From Actinomycetes bacterium (GTDB lineage: Bacteria > Actinomycetota > Acidimicrobiia > Acidimicrobiales > Palsa-688): a stretch of DNA of 64,000 nucleotides. The position numbers and the translations under genes were made by a program. The DNA is taken from positions 49,349 through 113,348 of the forward strand of contig JAKAQB010000003.1 of assembly GCA_021811865.1 (NCBI GenBank). The letters are read 5' to 3'. This document shows, one piece after another, positions 35,252-45,150 of the stretch; position 1 is the stretch's first letter; each line of letters begins with the position of its first letter. Under the pieces are notes generated by a model that saw only the letters and a program-made list of their open reading frames with translations, was not told the DNA's origin and searched no databases.

Positions 35252-35632
35252 ATGTACGAAGCCGCCGCCGCCGAGGCCAACCGCCGCTACTACGAGGCGT
35301 TCGAAGCGGCAGACCTGGATGCCATGTCGGCGCTGTGGGAGCGCTCGGACCGGGCCGTGTGCACCCACCCGGGCTGGGCGACCCTACGGGGGTGGAGCCA
35401 GGTGGCGGCGTCTTTCTTCGCACTGTTCCAGCAGCCGGTGCACACTCAGTTCCTGCTCACGAGGCAGCACACGGTCGTCGCCGGTGACGTCGCCTGGCTG
35501 TCGCTCGACGAGAACCTCCTCGGGGAGCAGGGCGGGGTCACGGTCGCGACGCTCAACATCTTCGTGCGCTCCTCCGGGGCGTGGGCCATGGTGTGCCACC
35601 ACGCCTCCCCGGTGCACGCCTCGGTCCGCTGA
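35252..35632 (+). CDS. SnoaL/NTF2-like domain protein
   Basis: The 126-residue protein is a single cone-shaped NTF2-like domain, recognisable from EANRRYYEAFEAADLDAM, WERSDRAVCTHPGW and the closing AWAMVCHHASPV. Family members include isomerases, hydrolases and ligand-binding proteins; no catalytic claim is made. It starts behind a leaderless -10 box, diverging from an alpha/beta hydrolase. Confidence 0.8.
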   Translation: MYEAAAAEANRRYYEAFEAADLDAMSALWERSDRAVCTHPGWATLRGWSQVAASFFALFQQPVHTQFLLTRQHTVVAGDVAWLSLDENLLGEQGGVTVATLNIFVRSSGAWAMVCHHASPVHASVR

Positions 35633-35644
35633 GCGCGCCCCGCC

Positions 35645-36568
35645 TCACGCCGCCGGGCGGGCGGAGCGGACGAGGTCCATGAGGGCCCGGGCGTTGTCCA
35701 CGGCGTCCCCCCGGTGGCAGTTGTCGAGGAGCAGGTGCACCTCCGAGCCGGAGCTGGCCAGCTCCTGCACGGCGGGGACCCACCCGGCCAGCTCACCCTC
35801 GGCGTAGCGGTACGGCCAGGTCCACGGCTCGCCCTTCACCTGGCGCCGGCCGAGGAAGCGGACCACGGCGACGTCGGCGGTGGCCGCCACCACGGGGCGG
35901 GTCCCCTCGGCGCACGCCGGTCCGTCCACGCAGACGAAGCCGAGGCCGCGGCGCTCCAGCCACTCGAGCGTGGCGCCGGGGTTGTCAGCAAGCCAGCGAT
36001 CCTCGGGCAGCTCCACGGCGAGGCGCACACCGGCCAGCCGGCCGGCGAGGGCGTCGAGCTCTGCCCAGGTCTCCGGTCGCGGGCCCCACCACGACGGGTA
36101 GCGCAGCACCACGACGCCGAGGCGGCCGGCGTCGACAAGGGGTTGCAGGGCGCGGCGGAAGCGGGCCCAGCACTCCTCGAGCGCGTCGTCAGGCAGGTGC
36201 TGGGCGTACAGCCGGCGGCGGTCGCGCCGCTCCGGCGGGACGGCGGCCTGCAGGTCGGGCCACAGCGAGTCGGGGAGGGTGGGGCAGCCGGTGAGCAGGG
36301 ACCACGCCCGGATGTCGAGGGCGAAGCCGGGCGGCGTGCGCTCCACCCACTGCTCGCAGAGTTGTGGTGTGGGCGGGAACCGGAAGGTCGTCGCCACCTC
36401 GGCGAGGGAGAACTGCTGGGCGTAGTAGGCCAGGCGTTCCCGGGCCGTCATCGTCCTGCGCGGGTAGAACCCGCCGTCGCGCACGAGGCCGCGGTCGGCC
36501 CACGAGCAGCAGCCTGCCCGCACCAGGCACGACCCGAGCCGCACCGCTGGCCCGATGGGGGCGTCCAC
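35645..36568 (-). CDS. DUF72 (YecE-like) family protein
   Basis: The 307-residue protein has DUF72 features: an N-terminal RAGCCSWADRGLVRDGGFYPRR segment, LAYYAQQFSLAEVATTFRFPP, and a C-terminal YRYAEGELAGWVPAVQELA with LLLDNCHRGDAVDNARAL. These are TIM-barrel-like proteins of unknown biochemical role. GTG 36568 lies 8 nt behind a TACGAT box. It sits between the SnoaL-like gene and an FAD oxidoreductase on the minus strand. Confidence 0.85.
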   Translation of the reverse strand: MDAPIGPAVRLGSCLVRAGCCSWADRGLVRDGGFYPRRTMTARERLAYYAQQFSLAEVATTFRFPPTPQLCEQWVERTPPGFALDIRAWSLLTGCPTLPDSLWPDLQAAVPPERRDRRRLYAQHLPDDALEECWARFRRALQPLVDAGRLGVVVLRYPSWWGPRPETWAELDALAGRLAGVRLAVELPEDRWLADNPGATLEWLERRGLGFVCVDGPACAEGTRPVVAATADVAVVRFLGRRQVKGEPWTWPYRYAEGELAGWVPAVQELASSGSEVHLLLDNCHRGDAVDNARALMDLVRSARPAA

Positions 36569-36576
36569 GCCCGCCG

Positions 36577-36582
36577 ATCGTA
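36577..36582 (-). promoter_or_regulatory. Leaderless -10 box (TACGAT) for the DUF72 gene
   Basis: On the minus strand TACGAT, 8 nt, then GTG 36568. Confidence 0.45.
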
Positions 36583-36643
36583 CTGACCCCCCTGCCGGCG
36601 CCGGGGACCACCTGCCGGGTGGCGGCAGCTGCCCGCTCAGCGC

Positions 36644-38035
36644 CTACCTCCCGGAGATCAGGTGGGCCAGGCGGCCGACGGCGGATGTGCGGCTGGTGCG
36701 CAGCTCCTGGCGGTCGGCGACGCGCATCATGGCGTTGACCCCGCGCACGGCGGTGAAGCGCAGCGGCTCGGGCGGCCACGGCCGCCCCATGGGGCCGACC
36801 CAGGGCAGCCCGGTCAGCTCGGTCTCCTTCTCGAGGAGGAGGTCGGCGAGGGTCCGGCCCGCGAGGTTGGCGGCGGCCACCCCCTGGCCGACGTAGCCGC
36901 CCGCCCACGCGAGCCCGGTCGCCCGGTCGACGCCGACGGCCGGGGCCCACTGCCGGGGGGCTCCGAGCACGCCGTACCAGGCGCCTTCGATCCGCACGTC
37001 GTGCAGCGGTGGGAACAGCTCGACGAGGCGGGAGCGCAGCTCCCGGGGGGTCGGCTCGGGCGGCGGCCCCTCGGCGTCGGTGCGCGAGCCCCACCGGTAG
37101 GGCACACCGCGGCCTCCGATCACGATCCGGTCGTCAGGGCTGCGCTGGATGTACACGTAACGACGACGCCCGTCCCAAAGCGTCTCGGCGTTGGACCAGG
37201 CCAGCTGCTTCCACACCTCCGGGTCGAGCACCTCGGTGGCGATCACGCTGCTCGTGATCGGGAGCATGACCCGGCGCTGGCCTCGCAGGGTGGCTGTGTA
37301 CCCCTCGGTGGCCCGCACGATCAGCGGTGCCCGGACGTCGCCGTAGGGGGTGCGGGCGACGCCCGGCTCGATGCGGGACACCGGCGTGGTCTCGTAGATG
37401 GTGGCGCCCGCCCGGGCGGCGGCGGCGGCGAGGCCGGCGGCGAGCGCGGCGGGCTGGACCCGGGCGCAGTGGGGTGTGTAGGACGCCGCGAGCACCCCGG
37501 CGACAGCGATCCGCTCGCGGGCCTCGTCCGGCCCGAGCATCCTGCTGTCGTCGGGGCCGAGGCCCCAGATCCGGTCCTCCTCGACCTCCGCCCGCAGCCG
37601 GCGGACCTCGAGGTCGGTCTGGGCGACCTTCAGGGACCCGCCCTTGGTGAAGCCGCAGTCGATGGCCTCGGCGGCGACCACCCGCCCGACCTCGTCGACG
37701 GCGTCGTGGATGGCACCCGTCATCCGCTCGAGGCCCTCGCGCCCGGCGATCGCCGCCCAGTGCCTGCGGTCGCCGGCGATCATGCCCTCGACCCAGCCGC
37801 CGTTGCGCCCCGATGCGCCGAAGCCGGCTACCTCCGCTTCGAGCACCACGACATCGAGGCCTGGTTGGCGTCGCAGCAGCTCGTACGCGGTCCAAAGGCC
37901 CGTGTAACCGGCGCCGACGATGCACACGTCGGCCGATCGGTCGGCGGGGAGCCGTTCCCGCAGCGGCGGGGGCGGGCCCAGCTGCGAGTGCCAGAACGAA
38001 ACGCTCCCATCTCGGTGTCTCGTCGTCGACCTCAT
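36644..38035 (-). CDS. FAD-dependent oxidoreductase of the DAO family (PuuB-like)
   Basis: The 463-residue protein has an FAD motif after residue 35 (ADVCIVGAGYTGLWTAYELL), GFGASGRNGGWVEG, and a closing AWAGGYVGQGVAAANLAGRTLADLL. It is close in layout to gamma-glutamylputrescine oxidases and other DAO-type amine oxidases. ATG 38035 is preceded by AGAGGAG. It is a second DAO-type gene in the window, distinct from the one at 22681, and has no amine-operon partners beside it. Its substrate is unknown. Confidence 0.85.
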   Translation of the reverse strand: MRSTTRHRDGSVSFWHSQLGPPPPLRERLPADRSADVCIVGAGYTGLWTAYELLRRQPGLDVVVLEAEVAGFGASGRNGGWVEGMIAGDRRHWAAIAGREGLERMTGAIHDAVDEVGRVVAAEAIDCGFTKGGSLKVAQTDLEVRRLRAEVEEDRIWGLGPDDSRMLGPDEARERIAVAGVLAASYTPHCARVQPAALAAGLAAAAARAGATIYETTPVSRIEPGVARTPYGDVRAPLIVRATEGYTATLRGQRRVMLPITSSVIATEVLDPEVWKQLAWSNAETLWDGRRRYVYIQRSPDDRIVIGGRGVPYRWGSRTDAEGPPPEPTPRELRSRLVELFPPLHDVRIEGAWYGVLGAPRQWAPAVGVDRATGLAWAGGYVGQGVAAANLAGRTLADLLLEKETELTGLPWVGPMGRPWPPEPLRFTAVRGVNAMMRVADRQELRTSRTSAVGRLAHLISGR

Positions 38036-38075
38036 GGATCTCCTCTGCCGGGGCTCATCTGTCGGTGCTCGCCAT

Positions 38076-38390
38076 CTACAGCACCCGGCCTGTCCCGCTC
38101 GTAACGTTCCTCTCCCTGCCGGCGCGGGCGCGGATCGCGTCGATCATCAGGTCCAGCGCCGTGGCGAAGTTAGCCGGGTCGGCGACAGCAGGGATGAGGG
38201 CGGCGGTGGCCGCCAGGCCGGGGAACCGCTCGGCGGGGAGCGACCGGTAGTTGACCGACCAGGCCCGCAGATCCCCTTCCCGGGTGGCGGGGCGCAGGGC
38301 GGCGAAGCCGGCGTCGAGGGCGACGTAGCCGAGCATGACGTCGGAGAACGCCCGGTAGTGCACGGCGGCGCCGGCGTCGTCGAACCCCGG
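38076..38390 (-). pseudogene. TetR-family regulator remnant (C-terminal part only)
   Basis: About 100 residues (GFDDAGAAVHYRAFSDVML, GYVALDAGFAAL, ALDLMIDAIRARA) look like the ligand-binding C-terminus of a TetR regulator. The N-terminal helix-turn-helix is missing: the frame has no start codon or DNA-binding motif upstream. It lies next to the FAD oxidoreductase gene, which it may once have controlled. Confidence 0.55.
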
Positions 38391-38449
38391 CCGCCGCCGC
38401 GTGGCGTCGCGGGCTCGGCATGGGTGAACCCTACCCTTGGTCAGCGTTC

Positions 38450-38479
38450 TTGACTACGGCCCTGATCCCTCGCGACAGT
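38450..38479 (+). promoter_or_regulatory. Possible promoter of the binding-protein gene
   Basis: TTGACT (38450-38455) and GACAGT (38474-38479) are 18 bp apart, about 30 bp before ATG 38511. The -35 box is good, the -10 weak. Confidence 0.4.
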
Positions 38480-38510
38480 GTGAGCCTACAACAAGGACAT
38501 GGGAGTCGGG

Positions 38511-40391
38511 ATGGACAAGGACCTCGGAGCTGGCAGGAACCCGGTCAGCGCGGCGCGGGGCCGGCGCCCTCGCCGGGCCGCCTGGCTGGCCGTGCTCGTG
38601 TCGTTGGTGCTCGTGGCGGGCGCATGCGGCACCAATGCGAGCTCGGGGACGGGCTTGGGGACGGGCTCGGGGGCCAACGCGAAGCCGCTCGCCGGAGGCA
38701 CGGTCTCCTACGCGTTCGGGGCCAACTACTTCAAGTGGATCTTCCCGCTGCCCAACGAGGTCAGCTGGACCCAGTACCAGCAGGCGGTCGCCTTCAGCCT
38801 GTGGCCGGCGCTGTACACCGCCGGCAACGGCGCCCTCCCGACCGTCGACGAGGCCACCAGCCTCGCATACCCACCCGTGTTCTCACACCACGACTCGATG
38901 GTGACCGTCAAGTTGAAGCCCGGCTTGAAGTGGTCCGACGGCCAGCCCGTCACGAGCGCCGACGTCCAGTTCTTCTTCCAGCTCTACCAGGCCAACAGGA
39001 AGAGCATCGCCAGCTACGTGCCGGGTGACTTCCCCGACAACGTCGCCAGCGTCAGCTACCCGAGCCCCTCCGAGCTCGTGATCCACCTGACCGGCACCTA
39101 CAGCCAGCAGTGGGTCACCGACAACGAGCTGACGCAGATCATCCCGATGCCCCGCCAGGAATGGGACCGCACCGCCATGTCCTCGCCGGCCGGCGACGCG
39201 GCCGCCACGCCGGCGGGGGCCAAGGCTGTGTTCGCCTTCCTCGAAAAGCAGTCGTCGACGCTGTCGACCTACGCCAGCAACCCGCTGTGGAAGGTGATCG
39301 ACGGGCCCTGGGAGCTCACCGCCTACAACCCCGCGACCTCCCGCACCGTCCTCACGGCTAACCCCCACTACTCCGGGCCCAACAGGCCGCACCTGCACCA
39401 GGTCGTGATCTACAGCTACGCGAGCGACACCGCCGAGGTCACCGCCCTGCGCAGCGGCAGCCTCACCTACGGCTTCGTGCCCTATAGCGACTACACGGGG
39501 CTCTCGGGCTACCTGACCCACAACGGCTACGTGATCGCCCCGTGGCTCGCCGACTTCGTCCAGTGGGGAGAGATCAACTACACCGGCCCGTACGCCGCCC
39601 TCACCTCGCAGCTCTACATCCGCCAGGCGCTCCAGCACGTGATCGACCAGAAGCTCTACATCCAGACCACCCTGCACGGCGTGGGCGTCCAGACCTACGG
39701 CCCGGTGCCCAACACCCCCGGCTCGAAGTTCATCAGCCCGCAGGAGAAGCTCGACCCCTATCCCTACTCGACCGCGGCCGCCCGCAGCCTGCTCACCTCC
39801 CATGGCTGGGCTCCCGGCGCCGGCGGCACCATGACCTGCCAGCGTCCCGGTACCGCCGCCGACCAGTGCGGGGCGGGTATCGCAGGGGGCCGGGCCCTCA
39901 CCCTGTCGCTGCTCTACCAGGCGCAGTCCCCGACGCTCGCCGCCCAGGTCCAGGCATTCCAGACCGCCGCCGCCAAGGCCGGCATCGGCATCGCCCTCGA
40001 CCCGCAGACGGTGACGAGCATGTACGCCCAGGGCGGCGTCTGCCCGAGCTCCCCGCCGTGCAACTGGGGGATCAAGCTGTTCGCCAACTGGCTGTGGGAC
40101 TACGGCGACACCGACATCGAGCCCACGGGAGCGGCGTCTTTTGGCACGGGCAACTACTGGGGGGGCGGCTACCACTCGGCGCAGGCGGACGCCCTGATCA
40201 CCGCCACCCACAAGGAGAGCGGCCTCTCCCACGTGTACGCCTACGAGAACTACATCTCCCGCCAGGTGGCGGCCCTGTGGTTCCCGACCTGGGCCACCCA
40301 GATCTCGGTCGTCAAGGACAACCTGAAGGGGTGGTTGCCCCAGCAGGCGTTCGGCTTCCCCCAGTGGTCCAACTGGTACCTGGTCCACTGA
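38511..40391 (+). CDS. ABC transporter substrate-binding lipoprotein (SBP_bac_5, peptide/nickel family)
   Basis: The 626-residue protein has an N-terminal basic stretch, hydrophobic AAWLAVLVSLVLVAGAC and lipobox Cys39, so it is anchored outside the membrane. The mature chain has family-5 features: VTVKLKPGLKWSDGQPVTSADV near the start, IRQALQHVIDQKLYIQTTLHG mid-chain, and a C-terminal NLKGWLPQQAFGFPQWSNWYLV. It would capture a peptide or similar solute for the dppBC-type transporter with which it converges. ATG 38511 has GGGAG at good spacing; ATG 38499 is the alternative. Confidence 0.9.
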   Translation: MDKDLGAGRNPVSAARGRRPRRAAWLAVLVSLVLVAGACGTNASSGTGLGTGSGANAKPLAGGTVSYAFGANYFKWIFPLPNEVSWTQYQQAVAFSLWPALYTAGNGALPTVDEATSLAYPPVFSHHDSMVTVKLKPGLKWSDGQPVTSADVQFFFQLYQANRKSIASYVPGDFPDNVASVSYPSPSELVIHLTGTYSQQWVTDNELTQIIPMPRQEWDRTAMSSPAGDAAATPAGAKAVFAFLEKQSSTLSTYASNPLWKVIDGPWELTAYNPATSRTVLTANPHYSGPNRPHLHQVVIYSYASDTAEVTALRSGSLTYGFVPYSDYTGLSGYLTHNGYVIAPWLADFVQWGEINYTGPYAALTSQLYIRQALQHVIDQKLYIQTTLHGVGVQTYGPVPNTPGSKFISPQEKLDPYPYSTAAARSLLTSHGWAPGAGGTMTCQRPGTAADQCGAGIAGGRALTLSLLYQAQSPTLAAQVQAFQTAAAKAGIGIALDPQTVTSMYAQGGVCPSSPPCNWGIKLFANWLWDYGDTDIEPTGAASFGTGNYWGGGYHSAQADALITATHKESGLSHVYAYENYISRQVAALWFPTWATQISVVKDNLKGWLPQQAFGFPQWSNWYLVH

Positions 40392-40415
40392 CCGGCGGAT
40401 GGCCGCCCGGAGCGC

Positions 40416-42641
40416 TCAGCTCGCTCCGGGCGCCGGCTCCGAGGCCACGGAGACGACCGGGACGGCGCCGGCCTGCTGGTCGGTGCTCGGGGACAGCAGC
40501 GGGAAGTGGCAGGCCGCGACGTGGCCGGGCCCGAATCCCCGCAGCGGCGGTTCTTCCTCCGCGCAGATCTCCTGGGCGAGGGGGCAGCGGGTACGGAAAC
40601 GGCAGCCCGACGGTGGGTTGACCGCCGACGGGAGCTCGCCTCGTACGGCTGCGCTCCGCTTGGCCTTCTCGATCGACGGGTCGGGGACAGGGATGGCTTG
40701 GATCAATCCGTGGGTGTAGGGATGGGCCGGCCGGGCGTAGACGTCGTCGGCGGCTCCGAGCTCCACCATCTTCCCGAGGTACATGACCCCGATCGTGTCC
40801 GAGAGGTAACGCAGCACGGCGAGGTCGTGGGAGATGACGAGGTAGGTGAGGCCGTGGCTGCGCTGCAGGGCCTTCATGAGGTTGAGGATCTGCGACTGGA
40901 TCGACACGTCGAGCGCCGACACGGGCTCGTCGGCGACGACCAGGCGGGGGTTGAGCGTCAGGGCCCGCGCCAGGCCGATGCGCTGGCGTTGACCCCCGGA
41001 GAACTCGTGGGGGTAGAGGTCGATGGCGCGCCGGCTGAGCCCCACCTCGTCCAGGAGCGAGGCAACCGTCTCCCACTGCTGGCGGCGGTCACCGACACCC
41101 TGCACGACGAGCGGCTCCCTGAGGATGGAGCCGACGCGCATCCTCGGGTCGAGCGAGGCGTAGGGGTCCTGGAACATGAGCTGGAGCTCCCGTCGCCGCC
41201 GGCGCAGGTCGGCTCCCCGGAGCCTGAGCAGCTCGTCACCGCCCAGGCGGACGGTCCCCGACGTCGGCCGTTCCAAGGCGGCCACCATCCGACCGAGGGT
41301 GCTCTTGCCGCATCCCGACTCGCCGACGAGGCCGAACGTCTCGCCCCGCCGGATCCCGAACGACACGTCGGAGACGGCCTTCACCGAGCCGACCCGCCGG
41401 CGCAGTCCCCCGCCGCGCACGGGGTACTCCTTGACGAGGTGGTCCACCTCGACGAGCACCGCTGCGGCGGCCAGGGTGAGCCGGCGGGTGGTGGCGTCGG
41501 GTGGTGGCGTCGGGTCACCTGCCCGGGCAGGGCTACCGGAGGCGTCGAGCGCTGCGGAGGCGTCGAGCGCTGCGGAGGCGTCGAGCGCTGCGGAGGCGGG
41601 GACGGGCGGGGGCGACGTCGGTGCGCCGGCCGGTGCGCCCGGGGCCGACCACGCGGCGGCCGCGCCCGACAGCACGCCGACGGGGTGGAAGCAGGCGACG
41701 AGATGCCCGGTGGCCGCCTCCTCCAGCGGTGGTTCTTCGATGCAGGCGGGGCTGGCGTAGCGACAGCGCGGGGCGAAGCGGCATCCCGGGGGCAGCCGGC
41801 TCAGGTCGGGGGGGTGGCCGGGGATGCTCGGCAGCCGGGCGTTGGCGTCCTGGGTGAGCTGCGGGATGGACTGGAGGAGCGCCTCGGCGTAGGGGTGGCG
41901 GGTGGCGGCGAACAGCTCGTCGGTCGTGGCGCTCTCGACCATCCTGCCTGCGTACATGACCATCACCCGGTCCGTGCGCCCGGCGATGACGCCCATGTCG
42001 TGGGTTATCAGCAGGACCGCCATCGACAGCTCTTCACGCAGCCGATCGAGCAGGTCCAGGATCTGGGCCTGGATGGTGACGTCCAGCGCGGTGGTCGGCT
42101 CGTCGGCGATGAGCAGCTTCGGCTCGGCGGCCAGCGCCGTGGCGATCATGACCCGCTGGCGCAGGCCGCCCGACAGCTGGTGGGGGTAGTCGTCCACCCG
42201 CTCCCGCGGGTTTGGGATCCCGACGAGGTGAAGCGTCTCGAGGGTGCGGTCCATGGCCGCCTTCTTGGAGGAGCCGAAGTGGATGACGAGCGGCTCGGCC
42301 ACCTGGGCCCCGATGGTCATCGTCGGGTTGAGGGAGGTCATCGGGTCCTGGAAGATCATCGAGACCTCCCGCCCGCGCACCTGCCGCATCTGGGCCTCGC
42401 TGAGCGGCACGAGGTCCCGGCCGTCGAGGAGCACCCGGCCGGCGGTGACGTGACCCGAGCGCGGCAGCAGCCGCATGATGGACAGCCCGGTGGTGCTCTT
42501 CCCGCACCCCGACTCACCAACGAGCCCGACGCACTCGCCCTGGTCGATGGTGAGCGAGACGTCGTCGACGGCGGCGACGTTCGCCGAGCGCAGGTGGAAC
42601 TCGGTGCGCAGGTGCTCGACCTCGAGGATCCGCTGCTTCAT
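40416..42641 (-). CDS. Fused double ATP-binding protein of a peptide-type ABC transporter (DppD-DppF fusion)
   Basis: The 741-residue protein has two complete ABC ATPase modules: Walker [13 protein letters not shown] with signature [11 protein letters not shown] in the first, and [12 protein letters not shown] with [16 protein letters not shown] in the second. Each is followed by an oligopeptide-transporter C-terminal cysteine motif ([14 protein letters not shown] and [14 protein letters not shown]). The linker contains three 18-bp repeats coding ASAALD. This single chain replaces the usual separate DppD and DppF. It is 55 bp downstream of the dppC-type gene in the same operon. Confidence 0.92.
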   Translation of the reverse strand: MKQRILEVEHLRTEFHLRSANVAAVDDVSLTIDQGECVGLVGESGCGKSTTGLSIMRLLPRSGHVTAGRVLLDGRDLVPLSEAQMRQVRGREVSMIFQDPMTSLNPTMTIGAQVAEPLVIHFGSSKKAAMDRTLETLHLVGIPNPRERVDDYPHQLSGGLRQRVMIATALAAEPKLLIADEPTTALDVTIQAQILDLLDRLREELSMAVLLITHDMGVIAGRTDRVMVMYAGRMVESATTDELFAATRHPYAEALLQSIPQLTQDANARLPSIPGHPPDLSRLPPGCRFAPRCRYASPACIEEPPLEEAATGHLVACFHPVGVLSGAAAAWSAPGAPAGAPTSPPPVPASAALDASAALDASAALDASGSPARAGDPTPPPDATTRRLTLAAAAVLVEVDHLVKEYPVRGGGLRRRVGSVKAVSDVSFGIRRGETFGLVGESGCGKSTLGRMVAALERPTSGTVRLGGDELLRLRGADLRRRRRELQLMFQDPYASLDPRMRVGSILREPLVVQGVGDRRQQWETVASLLDEVGLSRRAIDLYPHEFSGGQRQRIGLARALTLNPRLVVADEPVSALDVSIQSQILNLMKALQRSHGLTYLVISHDLAVLRYLSDTIGVMYLGKMVELGAADDVYARPAHPYTHGLIQAIPVPDPSIEKAKRSAAVRGELPSAVNPPSGCRFRTRCPLAQEICAEEEPPLRGFGPGHVAACHFPLLSPSTDQQAGAVPVVSVASEPAPGAS
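41542..41595 (-). repeat. 18-bp tandem repeat, three exact units, in the linker of the fused ATPase
   Basis: GCGTCGAGCGCTGCGGAG repeats exactly at 41542, 41560 and 41578. It encodes an Ala/Ser/Leu/Asp hexapeptide between the two ATPase modules, so the linker length can vary by slippage without frame loss. Confidence 0.9.
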
Positions 42642-42696
42642 GGTTGTAGCACCTCCGGGACAGCCGGGACGGGCACTGCCTCGGGACCCGGGGTGA

Positions 42697-43701
42697 TCAC
42701 CGCTTCTGGAGCCGGATCTCGGCCACGTCGGAGAGCCCGTCGCCGATCACGTTGACTGCCAGCACCGTGAGCACGATGAGCAGCCCAGCGGGCCACAACT
42801 GCCACCAGTAGCCGTCGAAGAGGTTGTTGATCCCCGCCGACAGCAGCTCACCCCAGTTGGTCGCCGGGGGCGGCGGCCCGAGTCCGAGGTAGGCGATCGA
42901 CGCGAACGCCAGGATGGCGTCCGCCACCTTCAGCGTCCCGTTGACGACGACCACCCCGAGGAGGTTGGGGGTGATGTGGCGCGCGATCACCTGGTGCGCC
43001 CGGGAACCGAAGCCCTGCGACGCCGTCACGTAGTCCCTGGTTCGCAGCGACAGCGTCTCACCCCGCACCAACCGGGCGGTCGACAGCCAGCTGGCCGCCG
43101 AGAGCACCACGATCACGAGCAGCAGGTTGGGGCGGGCGAGGGCGGCGAGCAGCACGACGAAGAACAGGTACGGGATCGACAGCAGGGCGTCGACGACTCG
43201 CATCATGACGGCGTCGAGGACCCCGCCGACGAATCCGGACAGCGCCCCGTAGACCAAGCCGAACAGGGTGGCGAGGACCCCGACGCCGAGGCCCACCTCG
43301 ATGGTCGACTGGCCACCGAGCATCAGCCGGCCGAGCTCGTCACGCCCCTCGGGTGAGGTGCCGAGCAGGTGGCTGCCCGAGGGCGGGAGGTTCTGTGAGA
43401 TGAGGCTCGAGGCGACCTGGTTGGTGTGGTAGAGGAGCGGCCCGACGAAGCTGAACAGCACCAGGAGCACCAGGATGACCAGGCCGACGGTCGCCAGGTG
43501 GTTCTCGGTGAAGGTCCTGAGCCCGAGCCGCCACGCCGAGGCCGGTGCCGCCACGTCGCTGTCCCGGGGAGCTCCTGGGGCCGTGGCCGCCCGCTCCCCG
43601 GAGCGCTGCGGCGAAGGGGCGGAGGGGCGGGTCGCCATCGTGGCGGCGCCGGCGGCTGGCAGCTCCTGGCTCGGTGGGGGCGGGTTGTCGTGGGTGGTCA
43701 C
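42697..43701 (-). CDS. DppC-type ABC transporter permease
   Basis: The 334-residue permease has a long Pro/Ala-rich cytoplasmic N-terminus (about 65 residues), a transmembrane segment LATVGLVILVLLVLFSFVGPLL, the family motif LLGTSPEGRDELGRLMLGGQ and the EAA-type loop YVTASQGFGSRAHQVIARHITPN. It forms the channel with the DppB-type protein. Its ATG overlaps the dppB-type stop by 4 bp. Confidence 0.9.
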   Translation of the reverse strand: MTTHDNPPPPSQELPAAGAATMATRPSAPSPQRSGERAATAPGAPRDSDVAAPASAWRLGLRTFTENHLATVGLVILVLLVLFSFVGPLLYHTNQVASSLISQNLPPSGSHLLGTSPEGRDELGRLMLGGQSTIEVGLGVGVLATLFGLVYGALSGFVGGVLDAVMMRVVDALLSIPYLFFVVLLAALARPNLLLVIVVLSAASWLSTARLVRGETLSLRTRDYVTASQGFGSRAHQVIARHITPNLLGVVVVNGTLKVADAILAFASIAYLGLGPPPPATNWGELLSAGINNLFDGYWWQLWPAGLLIVLTVLAVNVIGDGLSDVAEIRLQKR

Positions 43702-44639
43702 TTGTAGCGGATCCTCGGGTCGAGGGCGGCGTAGCCCAGGTCGGCGAGCAGGTTGCCTACGACGGTGGCGACGGTGACGACGAGCACGACGCCGAGCAGG
43801 ACGGGGAAGTCACGGTCCTGGGCGGCGTTCCAGAAGAGCAGCCCCATGCCCGGGAAGTTGAACAGCGCCTCGATGATCAGCGACCCGGACAGGACGTAGG
43901 GCAGCGTCAGGCCGATCAGGGTCACCGTCGAGGTGAGTGAGTTGCGCAGCACATGGCGCAGCAGGAGGCGCCGGGGCGAGGCGCCCTTGGCGAGGGCGGT
44001 GCGTACGTGGTCGCTGAGCAGGTTGTCTACGGTCGAGGAGCGCATGTACCGGCTGAAGTAGCTCACGTTGCCGAGGCACAGCGCGAACACCGGCAGGGCC
44101 AGCACCCTGAAGTCGGTGCCGAGCCCGGTCCCGAAGTTGGTGGCGGTGGAGGGCAGCACGTCGACCCAGATGTTGAGCACCACGATGAGGATCACGCCGA
44201 GCAGGAAGGTCGGCATCGAGTAGAACACGAGCATCAGCGCGCTGAGGGCGTGGTCATCGGGCCGGTTGCGCCGGTAGCCCTGCCAGAGGCCGAGGGGGAC
44301 GGCGATGGCGATCGCCAGGAGGAGGGAGGTGCCGACGAGCAGCAGGTCCCTCGGCAGGTACTGGCTGAGCAGTGCGCCGACCGACTCGTTGAGCTTGTAG
44401 GAGAACCCGAGCCGGCCCTGGAGGGCGTGCCACGCCCAGATGCCGTACTGCACGACGATCGGCTTGTTGAGGCCCTCCTGGACGGTGAGCTGGCGGACGG
44501 CGTAGGCAGTGGCGCGCGGTCCGAGCTGCGCCCGGACCAGGCCACCCGGCAGGACATGGAGGATCCCGAAGATCACCATCGAGACGATGATCATCACCAC
44601 CACCGCCTGCCCGAAGCGGCGGACGACGAAGCCGGTCAC
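43698..44639 (-). CDS. DppB-type ABC transporter permease
   Basis: The 313-residue membrane protein starts MTGFVVRRFGQAVVVMIIVS and has the family-typical SMPTFLLGVILIVVLN, EAA loop VRTALAKGASPRRLLLRHVLRN and LIIEALFNFPGMGLLF. It is first of the permease-ATPase operon. Immediately upstream on the same strand lies the tail of a lost binding-protein gene, which would have been the original first gene. Confidence 0.9.
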   Translation of the reverse strand: MTGFVVRRFGQAVVVMIIVSMVIFGILHVLPGGLVRAQLGPRATAYAVRQLTVQEGLNKPIVVQYGIWAWHALQGRLGFSYKLNESVGALLSQYLPRDLLLVGTSLLLAIAIAVPLGLWQGYRRNRPDDHALSALMLVFYSMPTFLLGVILIVVLNIWVDVLPSTATNFGTGLGTDFRVLALPVFALCLGNVSYFSRYMRSSTVDNLLSDHVRTALAKGASPRRLLLRHVLRNSLTSTVTLIGLTLPYVLSGSLIIEALFNFPGMGLLFWNAAQDRDFPVLLGVVLVVTVATVVGNLLADLGYAALDPRIRYK

Positions 44640-44697
44640 CGCCTCGGCCCCGGGTCGCCCGGGGTCCCGGCCACCGCTGCGGCGACGGCCGGCCGGG

Positions 44698-44781
44698 TCA
44701 CTTCACCAGGTACCACCGGGACACCTGGTAGTTGGCATAGGGGTTGAGAGGGTACCAGCCGCCGAGGTTCTCCTTGGTGCG
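44698..44781 (-). pseudogene. 3' tail of a second substrate-binding-protein gene
   Basis: Read on the minus strand, the last codons give RTKENLGGWYPLNPYANY then QVSRWYLVK and a stop at 44698. They parallel the C-terminus of the intact binding protein at 38.5-40.4 kb (VVKDNLKGWLPQQAF and SNWYLVH). The rest of the gene is absent. A GGGGGAGG site with an ATG (about 44853) upstream is out of frame with it, suggesting an internal deletion. Confidence 0.6.
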
Positions 44782-45150
44782 TAGAGAGGCGTCAGGCCGG
44801 CGCCGCTCCTCAAGTGGCGGGCCCGGCGGGCCACATCGGCACTCTCGGACATCCGAACCTCCCCCAGCCCCGCCTTGGCAGGGCCGATCCGTCTACGAGC
44901 CCGCCAAACCTCGATTAGCCGGCGAAACTACCCGTTTGCTTGTGTTGCCGCGAGGAGGACGCTCCACGGCGATCGCATCAGTGCCTCTAGGGGCCTTCGC
45001 TCACGGAATCGTAACCAGTGCCCACCGGGCAGGCAAGCCACCGCCGCCCGGCAGCCGGCGGCGCTGGCAGGTGCTGCGACGCCGCCGGACAGCACCGTCG
45101 GCCGGCGCTGATGGGATCGGTGCCGGTCGGTCCCCGAGCCGGCGGAACGG
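44782..45150. other. Intergenic region between the binding-protein remnant and malQ
   Basis: No credible intact gene. The part next to 44853 may be the former start of the deleted binding-protein gene on the minus strand. The rest (44880-45150) shows no repeat or RNA gene that I recognise. Confidence 0.4.

Noticed and set aside
40506..42755. Long plus-strand frame opposite the fused ATPase
   Set aside because: Shadow of a gene with two complete ABC modules; His/Arg/Gly-rich translation without motifs.
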